64,000 nucleotides of DNA from JAGWBF01 sp963663025 (GTDB lineage: Bacteria; Chloroflexota; Dehalococcoidia; Lucifugimonadales; JAGWBF01). This document shows positions 53,563 through 62,562 of the stretch, piece after piece. Every line of letters begins with the position of its first letter. Position 1 is the first letter of the stretch. Both the position numbers and the translations under genes were made by a program. The DNA lies in NCBI GenBank assembly GCA_963663025.1, contig OY760073.1:1612001-1676000 (forward strand), written 5' to 3'. The notes under the pieces were generated by a model, which was not told the DNA's origin, ran no database searches, and worked only from the letters and a program-made list of their open reading frames with translations.

Positions 53563-55098
53563 TTGACCAACAGGGATGTGGAAGCTGCAATCGCGTACCA
53601 CAACGACACCAAGCACTCGCTGCTGAGCATCCACAGCGACCCCCACTACCTGGACTTCAGCAACCAGCCCCTGCCCTTCAAGATATACACAGATCTCGAC
53701 CCCATACCTCTGCCTAGAGACCTGCCGACCTCGGGGGTCGGAGCGCTGGCCGCCGTGGCCAGCTACGGCAGCTTCGATGGCGGGGCCGTCCCCAGCCTTC
53801 CCACCCTCGCCAGCCTGCTCCACCATGCCGCCGGCATCACCAAGAAGCGGACCTTCCCCGGCGGGGAGATTCTCTTCAGGGCGGCTGCTTGCACCGGGGC
53901 TCTCTATCACATCGAGCTGTACCTGGTGTGCGGCGACCTGCCGGGGCTTGAGGCCGGCGTCTACCACTTTGGCGTCCACGACTTCTCCCTGCGCAGGCTA
54001 CGCAGCGGCGACTACCGCGCCAATCTCGTCCAGGCCAGTGGAGGCCACGAGGCTATAGCCCAAGCCCCCGCCGTGGCGGTATGCACCAGCACCTTCTGGC
54101 GCAACTCGTGGAAGTACCGCTCCCGGGCCTACCGCCACTGCTTCTGGGACAACGGGACCATCCTGGCCAACCTGCTGGCCACCACGGCAGCCCACCGGAT
54201 TCCCTCCAGCATAGTCACCGGCTTCGTGGACTCGATGGTCAACGAGCTGCTGGACCTGGACACCGAAAAGGAGGTAGCCCTCACCCTCGTGCCCCTGGGC
54301 CGCACCTCGGACCCGTCTCAGGATGCGGCGCTGGAAACTCCAGGGCTGGCCCTGGAGACCATGCCACTTTCCAGGACCCAGGTGGACTACCCGGCCATCC
54401 GGGAGATGCACCAAGCGTCCTGCCTCGCCGACCCCGACCAGGTACGGGATGCCCGGAGCGGCCCCACGAGCGCCCCGCCCCGTCCCAACCCTTCGGGACG
54501 GGAGTTCCCCCTGCCGCCCACCGCCGATACCGACGCTTCGGATACGGGCCTGGAGGCGGTGATCAAGCGACGGGGCTCGTCCCGCCAGTTCGCCCGGGAA
54601 CCTATAACCCTGAAGCAGCTTTCCACCATCCTCACCCAGTCAACCAGGGGCGTGCCAGCCGACTTCCTCGACCCCTTTGGGACCAGCCTGTGCCGCCTGT
54701 ACCTGATAGTCAACGATGTGCTGGGCCTTCCCTCGGGAAGCTACTTCTTCGACCGGGAATACGGCACGCTGGAGATGCTGGAGGAGGGCGACTTCCGCGA
54801 CGCAGGGGGCTACCTTGGCCTCCAGCAGGACATCCCCGCCGACGCCAGCGTGGATGTGTTCTTCCTGACCGACCTGGACCATGCCCTGGCCCGCTTCGGG
54901 AACCGGGGCTACAGGGCGGCCGAGCTGGAGGCGGGGATCGTCGGAGGAAAGATGTACCTGTCGGCCTACGCTCAGAGGCTTGGGGCCAGCGGCCTGACCT
55001 TTTTCGACGATGATGTGACCAACTTTTTCTCGCCCCATGCCGAAGGTTTGGCCGTCATGTTCCTGGTGGCCCTTGGAATGCCCGCACGCAGGCGGTGA
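53563..55098 (+). CDS. SagB/ThcOx-like nitroreductase-fold protein, two domains
   Basis: Starting at TTG 53563 (AGGAG seven bases upstream), the 511-residue protein has two nitroreductase-like domains. The first (about 60-270) includes LPTLASLLHHAAGITKKR and FRAAACTGALYHIELYLV. The second (about 340-511) includes AVIKRRGSSRQFAREPITL and YRAAELEAGIVGGKMYLSA. The tandem order fits SagB-type FMN dehydrogenases, some of which oxidise azoline rings in peptides. No precursor peptide, cyclodehydratase or YcaO gene is visible nearby, so a free-standing role is likely. Confidence 0.82.
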   Translation: MTNRDVEAAIAYHNDTKHSLLSIHSDPHYLDFSNQPLPFKIYTDLDPIPLPRDLPTSGVGALAAVASYGSFDGGAVPSLPTLASLLHHAAGITKKRTFPGGEILFRAAACTGALYHIELYLVCGDLPGLEAGVYHFGVHDFSLRRLRSGDYRANLVQASGGHEAIAQAPAVAVCTSTFWRNSWKYRSRAYRHCFWDNGTILANLLATTAAHRIPSSIVTGFVDSMVNELLDLDTEKEVALTLVPLGRTSDPSQDAALETPGLALETMPLSRTQVDYPAIREMHQASCLADPDQVRDARSGPTSAPPRPNPSGREFPLPPTADTDASDTGLEAVIKRRGSSRQFAREPITLKQLSTILTQSTRGVPADFLDPFGTSLCRLYLIVNDVLGLPSGSYFFDREYGTLEMLEEGDFRDAGGYLGLQQDIPADASVDVFFLTDLDHALARFGNRGYRAAELEAGIVGGKMYLSAYAQRLGASGLTFFDDDVTNFFSPHAEGLAVMFLVALGMPARRR

Positions 55099-55124
55099 GG
55101 CTGGCGTTCCCAGTTTATGTCTGC

Positions 55125-55153
55125 TTGACAATAAATTGTTGAAATGCTAACGT
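55125..55153 (+). promoter_or_regulatory. Putative promoter with overlapping palindrome upstream of otsA
   Basis: TTGACA (55125-55130) and TAACGT (55148-55153) are 17 bases apart. ACAATAAATTGT, a near-perfect palindrome (55128-55139), overlaps the -35 box and could be an operator. The leader to otsA would be about 110 bases. Confidence 0.5.
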
Positions 55154-55270
55154 CAAAATCAACCCGCCAGCTACGTTTCCAGCACTATTTCGATACTCCG
55201 TAGGATGCGCAGCATTGCGGGCGTGTGTTGGGCTTGATCACCGAGTCAAGACTCGATAAGCGGTGCCGGA

Positions 55271-56788
55271 ATGTCGATCGATCAACAGGACGGGCGTTGG
55301 TCCCGGCTGAGGGGCCTGTGCGAGGATGTGCTGGCCGATAAGAATCTCATTCTTGCCAGCAACCGAGGGCCTGTTGAGCACCACGCCCTTCCCGACGGGC
55401 GAACCGAGGCGAGGCGGGGCAGCGGAGGCGTGGTTACAGCCCTGAACTCCCTGGCCCATATGCTGGAGTTCACCTGGGTAGCCAGCGCCGTCGGCGAAGG
55501 GGACCGAAGGGCCTCCGATGGAAGCCAGGGCTCCCGCATCAAGTCCCCCATCCCCGGCCACAAGATATACACCCGCTTCGTCGTCACTCCCCGGAAGGTG
55601 TACCACAAGTACTACAACATCTTCTGCAATCCCCTGCTCTGGTTCCTCCAGCACTACATGTGGAACTCCCCCTACAACCCGAACCTGGACGCTAATGTGC
55701 ATGATGCGTGGAGCGATGGGTACGTGGAGGTCAACAAGGCCTTTGCCGATGTGGTGGTGGAGGAAGCGTCCACCACCTCCAAGACCCCGGTGGTCATGGT
55801 GCACGACTACCACCTGTACCTGGCGCCTCAATACATCCGGGAGGCGCTGGGCAACGCCATCATTCACCATTTCACTCACATCCCATGGCCCAGCCCCAGG
55901 TACTGGCAGCTCCTCCCATCATCCATCCTACGGAGCATATGCAGGTCCCTCTGCTCCTCGGACATCGTAGGATTCCAGACTCCCCACGATGTCCGGAACT
56001 TTCTGGACAGCTGCGAAGAGTTCCTGCCCGATTCGGTAATAGACCATGTGGAAAGGTCTGTAGTCCTGGACGGCCACAAGACCCTCGTGCGGGCATATCC
56101 CATCTCCATTGATGCCGAAGAGATCGTTCGCATCGCCAACTCCCCCCGGGCCCTGGACTATGAGCAGAAGCTGAAGCCCATGTGCAACGAGAACACCATC
56201 ATACGGGTAGACAGGGCTGAGCCCAGCAAGAACGTGGTGCGCGGGTTCAAGGCCTTCGGGCTGCTCCTGGCCCGCCACCCCGACCTCAGGGGAAAGGTGA
56301 ACTTCCTGGCCTTCCTGGTGCCCTCTCGCACTCACATCCGCCAGTACCAGAGGTACATGGATGAGATACAGCAGACCATCCGCGAGATAAACACCACCTA
56401 CGGCACCGACGACTGGACCCCGATATCCACCTTCATGGAGAACAACTACACCCAAGCCATCGCGGGCATGAAACTCTACGACGTTATGCTGGTCAACTCG
56501 GTCATCGACGGCATGAACCTCGTGGCCAAGGAAGGCCCTGTCGTGAACGGCCGGGAGGGTGTGCTGATCCTGTCCGAGACGACGGGGGCGTACAAACAGC
56601 TCTACAAGGGCGCGCTGACCGTGTCCCCTTCGGACATAGAGGGCACCATGCAGGCTATGTACCAAGCCCTGACCATGGACCCAGAAGAGCGCAAGAGGCG
56701 TTCGACCGACCTGTCCCAGATCATCGAGCGGGAAGACATCAACAACTGGCTGTGCACCCAGCTCCATGACATCGGGTCTCTCGCCTAG
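55271..56788 (+). CDS. otsA: Trehalose-6-phosphate synthase (GT20)
   Basis: The 505-residue protein has GT20 landmarks: LILASNRGPVEHHAL and RRGSGGVVTAL (substrate loop), VMVHDYHLYLAPQYIREAL (catalytic HDYH), FTHIPWPSPRYWQLLP, VDRAEPSKNVVRGFKAFGLL and DGMNLVAKEGPVVN. OtsA joins glucose from UDP-glucose to glucose-6-phosphate. The gene converges on otsB with a four-base overlap, an unusual arrangement for the pair. It has a candidate promoter at 55125-55153. Confidence 0.95.
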   Translation: MSIDQQDGRWSRLRGLCEDVLADKNLILASNRGPVEHHALPDGRTEARRGSGGVVTALNSLAHMLEFTWVASAVGEGDRRASDGSQGSRIKSPIPGHKIYTRFVVTPRKVYHKYYNIFCNPLLWFLQHYMWNSPYNPNLDANVHDAWSDGYVEVNKAFADVVVEEASTTSKTPVVMVHDYHLYLAPQYIREALGNAIIHHFTHIPWPSPRYWQLLPSSILRSICRSLCSSDIVGFQTPHDVRNFLDSCEEFLPDSVIDHVERSVVLDGHKTLVRAYPISIDAEEIVRIANSPRALDYEQKLKPMCNENTIIRVDRAEPSKNVVRGFKAFGLLLARHPDLRGKVNFLAFLVPSRTHIRQYQRYMDEIQQTIREINTTYGTDDWTPISTFMENNYTQAIAGMKLYDVMLVNSVIDGMNLVAKEGPVVNGREGVLILSETTGAYKQLYKGALTVSPSDIEGTMQAMYQALTMDPEERKRRSTDLSQIIEREDINNWLCTQLHDIGSLA

Positions 56789-57552
56789 CCGGCGTTGGAC
56801 GCCAGCCAGTCCAGAAACCAGCCGACCTCACCCACATCGCCCAGGATGTAGTCCGACTCGTCGGCGACCTCCCGGGGGGAGTCCTCACCAACCACACCGA
56901 TCTTCAGGCCTTCACACCGACCTTCCTTGACCAGGCGGTCAACGGCGCGGAAGGCGTCCAGGTCGGTTACATCGTCCCCGATATACACCAGAGACTCCAG
57001 GCTCTGGAGCTCGGCCAGGTCGAGGACAGCGGTGCCCTTGGTGAGGTCCACGGGGGGTAGGATGTTGACCACCATCTTGCCGCCGACCTGCCGGAACGCT
57101 TCCCCGCCCTCCCGCTCGACAGCCTCCTGCACCTGCCAGCCTGCTTCCTCCGGGTCGGAGGCATTGCGGTAGTGGATGGCGAAGGAGACGCCCTTGTCTT
57201 CGAAGGAGACTCCGGGAATCGCAAGCTTGGACTGAAGGGACAGCCTCAACTCCCCCAGGGTCTGGAGATGCGTCTGCACACTGGCTGGGACGGACAGCTC
57301 CTCTCTCTCCCACTGCTCCAGGCCATGGTTTCCGACGTACAGCAGATCATCGATGGCCACAATCCGGCGGGCTTGAAGGGCTGAGCGTCCCGTAACTATC
57401 GCCACCAGGTGTAGCTTCCTGCACAGGGCGGCGAGAGGGTCCCTGATCTGCGGGGAAACAACCGAGTCTTCGGGGTTGGACACCAATTCCGAGAGGGTGC
57501 CGTCCAAGTCCGTTAGCAGGCCGAACCGCCTGCGGTGCAGGAGCGAGGTCAC
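56785..57552 (-). CDS. otsB: Trehalose-6-phosphate phosphatase
   Basis: The 255-residue protein is a HAD phosphatase of OtsB type: FGLLTDLDGTLSELV (nucleophile), AIVTGRSALQARRIV (motif II), YVGNHGLE, DKGVSFAIHYRNASDPEEA and YIGDDVTDLDAFRAV (motif IV). It removes phosphate from trehalose-6-phosphate. It is on the opposite strand to otsA and meets it tail to tail, so the two need separate promoters. Confidence 0.92.
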   Translation of the reverse strand: MTSLLHRRRFGLLTDLDGTLSELVSNPEDSVVSPQIRDPLAALCRKLHLVAIVTGRSALQARRIVAIDDLLYVGNHGLEQWEREELSVPASVQTHLQTLGELRLSLQSKLAIPGVSFEDKGVSFAIHYRNASDPEEAGWQVQEAVEREGGEAFRQVGGKMVVNILPPVDLTKGTAVLDLAELQSLESLVYIGDDVTDLDAFRAVDRLVKEGRCEGLKIGVVGEDSPREVADESDYILGDVGEVGWFLDWLASNAG

Positions 57553-57692
57553 ATGGTCCAGGTGGTCTGAGAGGTGCTTTGCCGAGATGATATCCTACCT
57601 GATCGTCGTCGTTTGGGGGAGGGCCCATTCCCTTTCTCCCATTTTACACCTGTGATAGAATTAACAAGCAAGCTGATGTGGGGAGAAGGTAC

Positions 57693-58265
57693 ATGGAAGA
57701 GCTGTTCCAGCTAGGACACGAAAGCTCTGAACCCGCCGACATTAACCTGTGCATATTCCTACATCTTAAGGAGTTCCTGGTCATCGACCGCCGGGACCCC
57801 GGTACATCCATCTTCCACCTGGATTCGACGGCTATCTTCGACGAAAGCTTCATCTCGAAGGTGGAAGAGGGCTTCGCCAGCATCCTCCGAGAACCCTGTG
57901 AGCACCCCTTCGTTCAGTTCATGGACCTGCCTCTACGCCTTGAAGAGCACTTCCGGGAGATGGCCATCGCCAAGATACTGGAGCACCTGGACAGGGGCAT
58001 CGCAATCGACGGGCCTCCCAACATCGCTGTGTACGTAATTGGAGGGCCGTCGGGAGACATGGGTCCCCAGGATGTGCACCTAGCCTGCCGCTCCCTGCTG
58101 GGGGAGCATAGCAGCTCAGCGGTGATGGAGGAGCTGACCGACCTGCTTGATCGGCTCATGAAGCAGGAGCACCGGGTGATTCGCAACCTCAACCGCCAGG
58201 AGATCCGGGAGATGCTGGGCGACCAGTCTCCCAATTTCTTCACCCTCTGGGAGAGGCGGAACTAG
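57693..58265 (+). CDS. Protein of unknown function next to the PP2C gene
   Basis: I do not recognise this 190-residue protein (ATG 57693, GGAGAAGG just upstream; a GTG at 57678 is possible). It starts MEELFQLGHESSEPADINLC and is mostly alpha/beta without signal peptide or membrane segment; IAVYVIGGPSGDMGPQDV looks like a nucleotide or Rossmann-like loop but is not diagnostic. The C-terminal 60 residues are helical (MEELTDLLDRLMKQEHRVI). It converges on the PP2C-like gene. Confidence 0.65.
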   Translation: MEELFQLGHESSEPADINLCIFLHLKEFLVIDRRDPGTSIFHLDSTAIFDESFISKVEEGFASILREPCEHPFVQFMDLPLRLEEHFREMAIAKILEHLDRGIAIDGPPNIAVYVIGGPSGDMGPQDVHLACRSLLGEHSSSAVMEELTDLLDRLMKQEHRVIRNLNRQEIREMLGDQSPNFFTLWERRN

Positions 58266-58285
58266 ACCAGCCACCGGCGCCGCCC

Positions 58286-58963
58286 CTACGGAATGAACCG
58301 GACCACGACCGTGACGTCGTCCTCCTTGAAGCTTCCGTAGGAACCATCCCGCCCCATCTTCGATTCGCGCTTTTCGATGAATTTGCCCCGAAGCCCTTCC
58401 AATGCCGCAGAGGCCGACTCGCTTCCCCCTAAAGCCTCGCAAAGCTCGGCATCGGTGAGGTTGCTCAATAGCCCGTCGGTGGCAAGCAAGACATTGTCCC
58501 CCGGCTGAACATCCAGGGTCGCTGAGTGGTGCTCCAAATTCTGCCTGAGACCTATCGCCCCGCCAGACAGCGTGTCCAATTCCCGGCCTTCATGGAGGGG
58601 TGTGAGGGGGGCGATGGCGCCGTCCCGCACGAGATACACAGCGCTGTCGCCGGCGCTGAGCACGCTGGCACGCTCCTGCTGGTAGAACACCAAGGCCACG
58701 GTGGTCAGCAGGTTGCGACCCCGCCCCGCCCGGAAAAGCACCTCGTTCGCCTGCCTGAGCAAGCTTAGAACATCGTCCAGGCTTGCGATTGCCCCCTTCG
58801 CAAGCAGGTCCCTCGTGAAGCCGCTGGCGTATGCTCCTTCGCAGTGGGTCACCCCGTCCAGTACGCAGTCCATGGCCATACCGGGTCCCAGGTCCCGCAA
58901 TAGGTAGGCGTCCTCCCCGTGGCAGGAGTTGTCCTCGAAGGCATCTACGTTACGATCATCCAT
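58286..58963 (-). CDS. PP2C-like protein phosphatase
   Basis: The 225-residue protein has the PP2C metal motifs NSCHGEDAYLLRD (motif 1 Asp), VLDGVTHCEG (motif 2, DG), VLSAGDSAVYLVRDGA and VLLATDGLLSNLTDAE (C-terminal Asp). Such phosphatases remove phosphate from Ser/Thr and need Mn or Mg. The protein is small for PP2C and lacks extra domains. It follows the kinase-like gene by 40 bases on the same strand, suggesting a kinase-phosphatase pair. Confidence 0.85.
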   Translation of the reverse strand: MDDRNVDAFEDNSCHGEDAYLLRDLGPGMAMDCVLDGVTHCEGAYASGFTRDLLAKGAIASLDDVLSLLRQANEVLFRAGRGRNLLTTVALVFYQQERASVLSAGDSAVYLVRDGAIAPLTPLHEGRELDTLSGGAIGLRQNLEHHSATLDVQPGDNVLLATDGLLSNLTDAELCEALGGSESASAALEGLRGKFIEKRESKMGRDGSYGSFKEDDVTVVVRFIP

Positions 58964-59003
58964 TAGCTTACCAGCGAAGGGAGCCTATTTCCGGACCTGT
59001 TCT

Positions 59004-60020
59004 TCAGTCGCCCGCAGGCTCCCCGAACAAAAAACGCTTCCAGTAAGGCGCCTCCAGCAGCTTCCTGGCGTTCCTCCAAGCGTCCAGGGCCGCGCTGCCT
59101 TGATCATTCAGGTTGTCCCGGCTTGAGGCAGCCTCCAGGCAATACTGCAGGTCGGTCCTGAACTCCTCCACCGAAGAGTAATTCCTCCACCGGACCTTCT
59201 GCAGGGTCTCTACCGCCGCCTGTCCCAAGTCCCGGTCCTCCGCATTGAGGAAAGTGTCGATCATCCCGTCCACATGCTGCCCGAAGTCCGGCGGGGCCCG
59301 CATCCCGTAAGGCTCGCCATGACCCGCCGGGTCATCTGGCGGAGGCAAAGGGGACACGTAGAACCGGAACACCTCTGCGAAGAAGTTGTGGATGTCCTGC
59401 GCCTGGCGCCCCGAGCTTGCCTGCCCCTGGGACGCTGTTCCGAGGGTTGGCACGGTGCCAACGTCGATGACGGATATCTTGCCGCCTGCAGGGTCGTAGT
59501 AGATGTTCTGCGGGCGCATATCCAGGAGGAGATGCCCGGCGGCCGCGAAGGAATGTTCTATGCTGAGAAGCTGGGCCTGCACCGAACCTGCGCCGTCGGG
59601 CATCTCCCCGTGGGCGGGGTGCAGCGCGAACAGGTTCTGCCCCAGCCCAATGGGCACTCCCTTGAACTTGTCCCCGATGTCCGCCACCAAGGGTATGCCC
59701 TTAGCCCTCTCGAAGACCAGCACCCGGTACTCGGCCCCCGTCTCATCACCAAAGTAGCTCCCATGGCTGCCCACGTCGGTGTAGCCCAGCATCCTGCACA
59801 CCCCGGGGACCGAGTTGGCCCCCGATGAGTGGATGTCGATCAGGGCTTCCGACAGCAGGTCGACGCCTGTGTGCAGCCCCCGGGCGATATAGTCGGGCTT
59901 GGGACGCTTGACCACAACAGGACGCCCCGTTTGCGTGTCGCAGGCGGCATGAACCTCGTAATCTGACCCCGAACCCAGGAGACCTTCCAGCCGGAACCTG
60001 TCCAGGGAAATCTTCTCCAT
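59004..60020 (-). CDS. Ser/Thr protein kinase-like protein
   Basis: From the ATG at 60020 (338 residues) the protein has a kinase-like core: glycine-rich LEGLLGSGSDYEVHAA, VVVKRPKPD with the invariant Lys, a Glu in the following helix (LLSEALIDIH), the catalytic loop HLLLDMRPQNIYYD (Asp present, HRDxKxxN modified to LDMRPQN) and IDVGT in place of DFG. These changes suggest an atypical but possibly active kinase. The last 110 residues are an extra helical domain. The PP2C gene follows on the same strand. Confidence 0.75.
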   Translation of the reverse strand: MEKISLDRFRLEGLLGSGSDYEVHAACDTQTGRPVVVKRPKPDYIARGLHTGVDLLSEALIDIHSSGANSVPGVCRMLGYTDVGSHGSYFGDETGAEYRVLVFERAKGIPLVADIGDKFKGVPIGLGQNLFALHPAHGEMPDGAGSVQAQLLSIEHSFAAAGHLLLDMRPQNIYYDPAGGKISVIDVGTVPTLGTASQGQASSGRQAQDIHNFFAEVFRFYVSPLPPPDDPAGHGEPYGMRAPPDFGQHVDGMIDTFLNAEDRDLGQAAVETLQKVRWRNYSSVEEFRTDLQYCLEAASSRDNLNDQGSAALDAWRNARKLLEAPYWKRFLFGEPAGD

Positions 60021-60055
60021 AAGTGCCGCCTCTACCGGGACCTGGGAGTCCGGCG

Positions 60056-61072
60056 TCAGGGTTGGGGGGCCAGCGCCCGGATGGTGCGAAGCACGATTTC
60101 GGTGTCGCATCCGTGGGGGCAGCCGATCACCGGGGAAGTCGCGCCGTTGTCCCTATACTTGGACAGCTTCTCCCTACACGTATCCTCGTCGCCAGTGATG
60201 GTGATGTTGTCCAGCATATCCTGGGACACCAGGGCCGCCGCGCCGCCCCGGTCGCCCGAAGACCATGCCTGGCGGATGAGGGTGGACTCCTCACCGTAGC
60301 CGTACCTGGTGAACAGGTCGTAGTAGTAAGTCCCCATCCCTCCAACGTAGTAGGCGATGTGGCTGCTGAGCAGGCGTCGCGCTTCCGCCTCCTCCTCGCT
60401 ATTGCACGAAACGTAGCAGAGGATGCTGGGCGCGACATCGATGTTGGCAGGGTTCCTATGGGCCTCTACTGCGCCTTGTTCTACGACACGGAACATGTGC
60501 GGAAGATGTCTCACGTGGGGCCAGGTGGGAAGCCACCCATCGGCCAGCTCTCCCGTCAGGGACAGGTTCTTGGGCCCCAGCGAGGCTATGTAAATGGGGA
60601 TGTGCTCCTGGACTGGGGAGAAGGGGAGTCGAAAGCGGGCGAGGTTGAATATGTTGCCTTGGAAGTCCACCCGCCGACCGCTGAGAATCAAACGGATAAT
60701 ATTTATGTATTCCCTGGTGCGCTCCAGGGGTTTGCTGTATTCGATGCCGTGCCAGTCCTCTATGACTATGCGCCCGCTGGTGCCCAAGCCCAGGGTCGCC
60801 CGCCCGCCGGAGATAACATCGAGGGAGGCGATGCTCTGGGCGGTCATGGAAGGGCTGCGGCTGAAGACGGTGGCGATGCCCGTGCCCAGGCGAATACGGT
60901 TGGTGTGGCAGGCGATCATCGTCAGCGTGGTGAACACATCCCAGCCCCAGGACTCGCCCACCCACATGGTGTCGTATCCCAGTTCATCGGCAAGCTTGGC
61001 CGAGGCGATGACCTCGTCGATGTTGGAGTCCCGGCGGCTTCCGATGTGGAAGCCGGTAGTTGTGTGGTCCAA
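60056..61072 (-). CDS. F420-type luciferase-like (LLM) oxidoreductase
   Basis: The protein starts at a TTG at 61072 behind GAGAGG (338 residues; the open frame extends to 61111). It has the LLM pattern: FHIGSRRDSNIDEVIASAKL, YDTMWVGESWGWDVFTTLTM, RIRLGTGIATVFSRSP, GRATLGLGTSGRIVIEDWHG and IPIYIASLGPKNLSLTGELA. This branch mostly uses coenzyme F420 or FMN. Chloroflexota and Actinobacteria have many such genes. The substrate is unknown. Confidence 0.88.
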   Translation of the reverse strand: MDHTTTGFHIGSRRDSNIDEVIASAKLADELGYDTMWVGESWGWDVFTTLTMIACHTNRIRLGTGIATVFSRSPSMTAQSIASLDVISGGRATLGLGTSGRIVIEDWHGIEYSKPLERTREYINIIRLILSGRRVDFQGNIFNLARFRLPFSPVQEHIPIYIASLGPKNLSLTGELADGWLPTWPHVRHLPHMFRVVEQGAVEAHRNPANIDVAPSILCYVSCNSEEEAEARRLLSSHIAYYVGGMGTYYYDLFTRYGYGEESTLIRQAWSSGDRGGAAALVSQDMLDNITITGDEDTCREKLSKYRDNGATSPVIGCPHGCDTEIVLRTIRALAPQP

Positions 61073-61229
61073 GAGAAACGACCTCTCAGGCAGAAATGAA
61101 AGGGGGGGCAACGTCCCCTATTCTAGGTTGGGGCGTACCTTTGTCAAGGACGCCAGCGCCAATGTAACGTAGGGGTCGGCTGTCACCAGCCGGGTGGCAA
61201 TTCGCGTACAAGACAAGGAGGCAAAGACG

Positions 61230-61694
61230 ATGACGCTGGAATCCCTCGAAAGGCGAATCCAAGCACTGGAAGACATCGAAGCCATCAAGAAGCTCAAGGC
61301 CAGATACTGCACCTACTGCGACGACGACTACAATGCCGACAACATCGCCTCCCTGTTCGTAGAGGACGCCGTCTGGGACGGAGGAATTCGCGGCAAGGCT
61401 GAAGGCCGCCCAGCAATACGGGACTTTTTTGTGCGCGCCCCCCAGCGCTTGTCCTTTGCGGTCCACATGGTCATGAACCCCATCATCGAAGTGGACGGCG
61501 ACAGTGCGACGGGAATATGGTACCTGTTCCAAGCCTGCACCTACGCCGAGGGCCAGCGTCCGGTGTGGGGTTCCGCTCGCTACGATGAGGAGTACGTGCG
61601 GGTGGATGGGCGCTGGATGTTCAAGGCCCTGAAGCTGACATCCTTCTTCTGGACACCCTTCGACGAGGGCTGGGCCAAATCGCAGTTCGTTTAA
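61230..61694 (+). CDS. NTF2-like / SnoaL-like protein
   Basis: From the ATG at 61230 (AAGGAGG upstream) the 154-residue protein begins MTLESLERRIQALEDIEAIK and then KLKARYCTYCDDDYNADNIA, the start pattern of SnoaL_4-type NTF2-fold proteins such as ring-hydroxylating small subunits and dehydratases. GIRGKAEGRPAIRDFF and VRVDGRWMFKALKL follow at the usual places. Function is unknown. It stands alone. Confidence 0.82.
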   Translation: MTLESLERRIQALEDIEAIKKLKARYCTYCDDDYNADNIASLFVEDAVWDGGIRGKAEGRPAIRDFFVRAPQRLSFAVHMVMNPIIEVDGDSATGIWYLFQACTYAEGQRPVWGSARYDEEYVRVDGRWMFKALKLTSFFWTPFDEGWAKSQFV

Positions 61695-61807
61695 CCCCTA
61701 AGCGAAGGCCACTCTTATTGACGCCAAATAGCGCTGGTTAGTAGAATACTGTCAGTTACCACCCTCCCTAAACGCCTATCCTTGCATGGCTAAAAAGGAG
61801 CGCTCCG

Positions 61808-62143
61808 GTGGCCCAGTACGTGCTTATCGAGTCCCGCGACCCTTTCGAATACGGAGACCCCCTGTACATCTACGACCTGGCCGGCGACCTGTCTGCTAAG
61901 GGCAACGACGTAACCTTGTTTCTCGTGCAGAACGGGGTCCTGACCACCCGTAACGGGGTCAAGGACAACCCGCTGGCGAAGCTCCGCCAGACAGCCTCCA
62001 ACGTCTCCGTGCATGCCGACGACTTCTCCCTCAGGGAGCGGGGAATATCCGCCGGCAACCTGGTGGAAGGCGTATCGGTCTCCAGCATCGATACCTTGGT
62101 GGACCTGCTGGTGCAGGACGGGGCAAAGATAGTCTGGCACTAG
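61808..62143 (+). CDS. DsrE-family protein 1
   Basis: The 111-residue protein has the DsrE fold pattern (VLIESRDPFEYGDPLYIYD at the N-terminus, GNDVTLFLVQNGVL and a final IVWH), but no Cys at all. DsrE/TusD proteins carry persulfide sulfur on a Cys, so this one cannot do so by itself and may be a structural partner. The GTG start has AAGGAG upstream. Two more DsrE-family genes follow, 18 and 11 bases apart. Confidence 0.75.
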   Translation: MAQYVLIESRDPFEYGDPLYIYDLAGDLSAKGNDVTLFLVQNGVLTTRNGVKDNPLAKLRQTASNVSVHADDFSLRERGISAGNLVEGVSVSSIDTLVDLLVQDGAKIVWH

Positions 62144-62161
62144 GCCGGAAAGGATAATTCC

Positions 62162-62551
62162 ATGGCTACTTTGACGATTGCTTTGATGGACTCACCTTAC
62201 GAGTCTGGGACCACGACCACAGCCCTGAGGATCATCGATGCCGCTGTCCGAAAGGGCCATAGAGTAAACGTCTTTGCCTACGAAGGGGCGGTGAACCTCA
62301 CCATGGCGGACCAGAAGCCCCATCCCAACCCGGTGAAGGGGACTTCGGTGGAGGACCAGCACCACCCAACCACCTCCGAGTGGGTAGCCGGCGTTCTCAA
62401 GACCGAGCTTGTGGACTGGATCAACTGCGGCCTCTGCGTAGATGAGCGCGGCGCCGGGAACTGGATCGAGGGCGCTCGGCGGGGTGGGCCTGCCGACCTG
62501 TTCAAGTGGACCAACGAGAGCGACAACACCCTGATCATCGGAACCAGGTAG
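62162..62551 (+). CDS. DsrE-family protein 2 (with Cys pair)
   Basis: The 129-residue protein begins MATLTIALMDSPYESGTTTT and has RIIDAAVRKGHRVNVFAYEG, typical of DsrE/DsrF proteins. It holds the conserved WINCGLCVDERGAG, in the place where sulfur-carrying DsrE has its Cys; here two Cys lie three residues apart (CGLC). It is the only one of the three neighbouring genes with this motif, so it is the likely sulfur carrier. Confidence 0.8.
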   Translation: MATLTIALMDSPYESGTTTTALRIIDAAVRKGHRVNVFAYEGAVNLTMADQKPHPNPVKGTSVEDQHHPTTSEWVAGVLKTELVDWINCGLCVDERGAGNWIEGARRGGPADLFKWTNESDNTLIIGTR

Positions 62552-62562
62552 AGGAGGGAACG

